Source: Natronocalculus amylovorans (lineage in GTDB: Archaea; Halobacteriota; Halobacteria; Halobacteriales; Haloferacaceae). From it: a DNA stretch of 64,000 nucleotides. Position numbers and translations under genes: made by a program. The stretch is taken from NCBI RefSeq assembly GCF_023638035.1, contig NZ_JAKRVX010000007.1:79415-143414 (forward strand). The letters are read 5' to 3'. This document shows, in pieces, positions 60,921-64,000 of the stretch (its first letter is position 1; each line of letters starts with the position of its first letter). The notes below the pieces were generated by a model. That model worked only from the letters and a program-made list of their open reading frames with translations, searched no databases and was not told the DNA's origin.

Positions 60921-61918
60921 CACTCAACGTTCTGAGTTTGGTAACAAACGATCGCTCGAGGTTCTACAAACAGCAAGTGAGAGGGTTGGAGAATGAAGGG
61001 ATATCAGTCACAACCCTTTCGCTCCCAACAAATCCAGAGATTTCGGATGATGTTTCGGAAACGAGAGGTGTCAAGGATTATTTGCAGTTTTACAGGACAG
61101 CGCTTCATGAAGCCGACGGTGACTATGATCTTGTGCACGCTAATTATGGTTTAACTGCGCCACCTGCGGTGATGCAACGAACGCTCCCTGTTGTACTATC
61201 TTTGTGGGGAACAGACCTGTTTGGCCCGTACGGTCAAGTGAGCCGGCTATGTGCACGATTTGCTGACGAAGTTATTGTGATGTCACCGGAGATGCAGCAT
61301 GCGCTCGGGCGGGATTGCCATGTAATTCCACATGGTGTTGATATTGATCGGTTCAAACCGATGGATCAAGTCAACGCAAGGGCCGAACTTGGCTGGCAGG
61401 GCGATGCCTATCACGTCCTGTTTCCGTACCCAAAACAGCGCGCTGTAAAAGATTATCCTCGTGCTGCTCGACTGATCTCAACCGTCCAAGCACGGATTGA
61501 TGTGCCGATCGAGCTACAGACCGTCAATAACGTCCCTCACAGTGAAATGCCCGTGTACATGAATGCAGCAGATATGCTCCTTATGACCTCAAAACGGGAG
61601 GGGTCTCCAAACGCTGTTAAAGAGGCATTATCATGTAATCTTCCAATTGTATCGACGGATGTTGGGGATGTACGATCGAATCTCGACAGTGTGACACACT
61701 CATCTGTTGGAACTGACGACATAGAATTGGCTGAAGCGATCGAAGCGGTACTGCGTACAGTTCGTGATCCACCAACACAAACAAAAAGTGAGAGATCGAA
61801 CGGTCGAACTGTTGCAAAGCAGTTGAGCCATGGCGCATTGACTAAAGAGCTACTCTCAGTCTATTATTCTGTTGTTTCTACCGATAGAACAGCACAAACT
61901 GTAGAAATAAGCCGCTAA
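60917..61918 (+). CDS. GT4-family glycosyltransferase
   Basis: A 333-residue GT-B protein. Family features include the acceptor helix near LVHANYGLTAPPA, the middle VIPHGVDIDRFKP (a common linker), the donor motif TSKREGSPNAVKEALSCNLPIVSTDVGDV containing the Glu-x7-Glu pair and the Asp-Val-Gly. It probably transfers a hexose or uronate from a nucleotide sugar. It is coupled to the FemAB-like gene by ATGA and reads toward the formyltransferase. Confidence 0.92.
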   Translation: MTLNVLSLVTNDRSRFYKQQVRGLENEGISVTTLSLPTNPEISDDVSETRGVKDYLQFYRTALHEADGDYDLVHANYGLTAPPAVMQRTLPVVLSLWGTDLFGPYGQVSRLCARFADEVIVMSPEMQHALGRDCHVIPHGVDIDRFKPMDQVNARAELGWQGDAYHVLFPYPKQRAVKDYPRAARLISTVQARIDVPIELQTVNNVPHSEMPVYMNAADMLLMTSKREGSPNAVKEALSCNLPIVSTDVGDVRSNLDSVTHSSVGTDDIELAEAIEAVLRTVRDPPTQTKSERSNGRTVAKQLSHGALTKELLSVYYSVVSTDRTAQTVEISR

Positions 61919-61924
61919 CAAAGC
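61916..61924 (+). promoter_or_regulatory. Variant of the ATAACAAAGC motif (TAACAAAGC) before the formyltransferase
   Basis: A copy with CTAACAAAGC in place of ATAACAAAGC, ending 24 bases before the ATG at 61949, matching the spacing of copies 2, 3 and 7. It overlaps the stop of the GT4 gene. Confidence 0.4.
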
Positions 61925-61948
61925 CGGTCGGTGGTGTGGTCGTGACCG

Positions 61949-62944
61949 ATGAATATTCCGCCGGATACCTCGATTGTATATGCGAGCTGTACCAGGCCAG
62001 GGTACGATGTGCTCGAAACTCTGTTTGACAAAGGCGTAGAAATTTCAGAGATCGTCTCGATCACACCGGAAATGGCAGAGCGTCACACCGTGGCGAAGTA
62101 CCGATCATTCGATCGGATTGCAGCAAAACACGACGTTCCAATTTACTATCCGGATACATATTCGATGACTGCGGTGGATACCGATCATTTTGCCACGCTT
62201 GACGCCGACCTTATGATTGTGAACGGGTGGCAACGGCTCATTCCCGGCGAGGTGCTAGACACGTTTACTCATGGCGTCCTTGGGAATCATGGCAGTGCAT
62301 ACGGCCTTCCAAAAGGCCGGGGTCGATCGCCACTCAACTGGTCGCTTATTGAAGATCTCGATCGGTTTTTGTTATCGATTATCCGGCTTGATCCGGGTGT
62401 CGATTCAGGTGCCGTCGCCGCGACACGAAAGTTCGATATTACGGAGTTTGATACGATCGAAACGCTGTATCATAAGGTGACTGTCTCGATTCAATCAATG
62501 CTTTTGGAGATTATTGAGCCGATCTGTAACGGAAGCCATACCTTCGAACAGCAGATCGGTGAGCCAACGTACTATCCGAAGCGAAACCCCGAAGATGGTG
62601 AGATTACGTGGACCGATCCAACACGTCGAATATACAATTTAGTTCGTGCAGTTACCGATCCATACCCAGGAGCGTTTACACATCATGAGGGAACACGAAT
62701 TGATATCTGGGAGCTGATTCCGTTCTCTAGCGATATTGCATTCTCAACGCCACCAGGAGAGATTGTGGAAGCGTTCTCAACCGGTGACTTCGTCGTTTCG
62801 ACACCTGATGGCACCGCACTTGTTACCGAATGGGATGCTGATAACTGGACACCCGAGCGCGGAATGCAACTCCGTGTTGACGGAGAGCCAACTCGGGTTG
62901 ATAGCCCCGATCAGAAACACCACTTAACAAGCAGTGATAGCTAA
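61949..62944 (+). CDS. Formyltransferase family protein (sugar N-formyltransferase-like)
   Basis: A 331-residue protein with the N10-formyl-tetrahydrofolate transferase motif: LIVNGWQRLIPGEVLDTF, then NHGSAYGLPKGRGRSPLNW (Asn-x-His of the active site) and IRLDPGVDSGAV with the catalytic Asp. This family includes methionyl-tRNA formyltransferase and UDP-4-amino-sugar formyltransferases. In this setting a sugar N-formyl group is likely. The stop overlaps the start of the next gene at 62944. Confidence 0.9.
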   Translation: MNIPPDTSIVYASCTRPGYDVLETLFDKGVEISEIVSITPEMAERHTVAKYRSFDRIAAKHDVPIYYPDTYSMTAVDTDHFATLDADLMIVNGWQRLIPGEVLDTFTHGVLGNHGSAYGLPKGRGRSPLNWSLIEDLDRFLLSIIRLDPGVDSGAVAATRKFDITEFDTIETLYHKVTVSIQSMLLEIIEPICNGSHTFEQQIGEPTYYPKRNPEDGEITWTDPTRRIYNLVRAVTDPYPGAFTHHEGTRIDIWELIPFSSDIAFSTPPGEIVEAFSTGDFVVSTPDGTALVTEWDADNWTPERGMQLRVDGEPTRVDSPDQKHHLTSSDS

Positions 62945-63723
62945 TGAGTGATGAACCGACGCCAGAAAATCGCGCTCGCTCTCAGCCACAAACCCAATCT
63001 CAGTCACAGCCCACATCACAACTTCACAGAACAGCAACATACGAGATTTCGGAGTATGAGGCACTGTTAAGGGAGTTGCTTAATCGAGGATACTCATTTC
63101 GAAGGTTTAGCGAAACGAAGAAGCCAACTTCAAAGACTGTGCTACTCAGACACGATGTTGATCTCTCAGTCACACGTGCGCGGGCAATGGCGGCGATCGA
63201 AGCAACGCTCGGTGTTCGATCAACCTACTGTTTCCTACTTACGTCGCCACTGTATTCGCTCACGGAAACGGAGACAAGAGAAGCACTCGATCAAATACAA
63301 TCGATGGGCCATGAGATTGCAGTGCATTTTGATACGCACTCGTACTGGGACACAGAGCCAACACAGCGTGAACTGACCGCTGCAGTAACTGCCGAGCGCA
63401 CAACACTGTCTCGACTCTCAAATACGGCTGTCGAAAGCGTCTCATTCCATATCCCACCAAAGTGGGTATTAGATCGGTCATTTAGCGCGTTTACAAACAC
63501 ATATTCGCCCCCATACTTTTCTGAAATTGAGTACTGCTCGGACTCAAGCCAGAAGTGGATCACAGAGCCACCGTTTACCGACGTCGTGCCAGAAACGTTC
63601 CAACTGTTAGTTCACCCCGGACTCTGGCATCCAACTCATCAATCGATCGACGCTATTCTCGCTGAAAAACGGAGCCAAGCACATGCAGCAGTTGACGCCC
63701 ACGTCGATGGCTATATTGGATGA
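62944..63723 (+). CDS. NodB-fold deacetylase-like protein D
   Basis: A 259-residue protein. A Gln/Ser/Thr-rich N-terminal tail (about 30 residues) precedes YEALLRELLNRGYSFRRF, then the metal motif VLLRHDVDLSVTRARAMAAIE, and GHEIAVHFDTHSYW, ending LLVHPGLWHPTHQS. It starts one base beyond the formyltransferase stop, so the two are co-translated. Downstream lies an IS-type hairpin only about 20 bases beyond its stop. Confidence 0.87.
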   Translation: MSDEPTPENRARSQPQTQSQSQPTSQLHRTATYEISEYEALLRELLNRGYSFRRFSETKKPTSKTVLLRHDVDLSVTRARAMAAIEATLGVRSTYCFLLTSPLYSLTETETREALDQIQSMGHEIAVHFDTHSYWDTEPTQRELTAAVTAERTTLSRLSNTAVESVSFHIPPKWVLDRSFSAFTNTYSPPYFSEIEYCSDSSQKWITEPPFTDVVPETFQLLVHPGLWHPTHQSIDAILAEKRSQAHAAVDAHVDGYIG

Positions 63724-64000
63724 TTCGGTACTAGATGACATCCTCCCCGGCGTAGAACGCCGGGGTTTCCTCACGATGGGGGGTATCGTTTACCGACCCA
63801 CAGAGGCAACTTGCGGGTTCGTATGCTCCTCGTTGAGACGGAAAGAGCGTGGTGACTCTGACCAATTGTGGTCGTCCCACTTGAGGCATACAGGTCGCTG
63901 TTGCCGAGAAACCTCGGCAAGCCGCCAGATGTTATCTGGCGATACCCATCGACCGTGTTACCGTTGTGTATCTTCTTAAGAACGATTCACTTGCTACCAG
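63724..64000 (-). mobile_element. Right end of an IS1341-type (TnpB) element, continuing off window
   Basis: No intact gene is seen. The hairpin CCCCGGCG/CGCCGGGG (63745-63765, loop TAGAA) with the adjoining AGGATGTCATC on the minus strand matches the right end of haloarchaeal IS200/IS605 elements. Two further perfect stems lie at 63901-63920 (8 bp, loop AAAC) and 63924-63940 (7 bp, loop GTT), the same arrangement as in the 18.6-19.0 kb remnant. The transposon would extend to the right. Confidence 0.6.
63731..63931 (-). pseudogene. Putative TnpB C-terminal tail across the right-end hairpin
   Basis: A 66-codon minus-strand frame ends in TAG at 63731-63733 just outside the hairpin and has no start. 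It reads through the hairpin as HREETPAFYAGEDVI, a wording common at the ends of haloarchaeal TnpB proteins. A stop codon (TAA at 63932-63934) separates it from anything upstream, so the reading frame is decayed. Similar in size to the tail at 18769-18966. Confidence 0.45.

Noticed and set aside
1..64000. CRISPR array
   Set aside because: No direct repeats of 25-40 bases with regular spacers were seen on either strand.

Overview
The window is chromosome-like DNA of a haloarchaeon of moderate GC content. The encoded proteins are strongly acidic, the Tat signals and lipoboxes are of haloarchaeal style, many genes look leaderless, and several families are haloarchaeal-specific (HalOD1, DUF7344-, DUF7512- and DUF7563-like proteins, small cox-cluster proteins). 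The hexamer CGATCG is very frequent, as is the use of CGA/TCG codons. Haloquadratum or a relative would fit, but I cannot settle the genus from the sequence.

Region 1 (1-17 kb) is a copper, cytochrome oxidase and sulfur block. It holds the N-terminus of a P1B ATPase, nosY-nosF-nosD (NosD carries an extra NosL-like domain), tusA-dsrE2, a FixI/CcoI-like Cu+ ATPase, a four-gene ba3-type oxidase operon (small subunit, CuA subunit II, subunit I, small subunit), a membrane protein with a Cys-x2-Cys motif, CcdA, NosL, a DUF7512/TauE pair, SCO1, an HCxxxCGP membrane protein and a TlpA-like thioredoxin. Together this is a plausible pathway for exporting Cu, reducing thiols and metallating the CuA and CuB sites. 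No NosZ is present in the window.

Region 2 (17-26 kb) holds three universal stress proteins, DoxX, a decayed TnpB/IS1341-type element, an SLC13-type permease, a LOV-domain histidine kinase with a nearby single-domain response regulator, and a CBS protein. Region 3 (26-31 kb) starts with AT-rich DNA carrying a repeated AATAGGTGGAAATT element, followed by a ParA ATPase and its acidic partner, a membrane-anchored protein and a Tat-exported beta-helix protein.

Region 4 (31-63.7 kb) is a large cell-surface glycan locus. It contains a polytopic membrane protein, a flippase, a methyltransferase-kinase fusion, several regulators, DUF1616, aminotransferase, Gfo/Idh oxidoreductase, two nucleotide-sugar dehydrogenase homologs (one without catalytic residues), a hexapeptide acetyltransferase, GT2, GT4 and DUF354 glycosyltransferase-like proteins, a formyltransferase, four NodB-like deacetylases, two AlkP-superfamily hydrolases, two FemAB-like and one GNAT acyltransferase, and a secreted PKD protein. 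The four enzymes equivalent to WbpA/B/E/D suggest a UDP-2,3-diacetamido-2,3-dideoxyhexuronic acid precursor. The most striking unexplained signal is a 10-bp motif, ATAACAAAGC. It occurs eight times exactly, with two one-base variants, in front of genes of this locus only, and always points toward the gene. A second IS1341-type right end closes the window.
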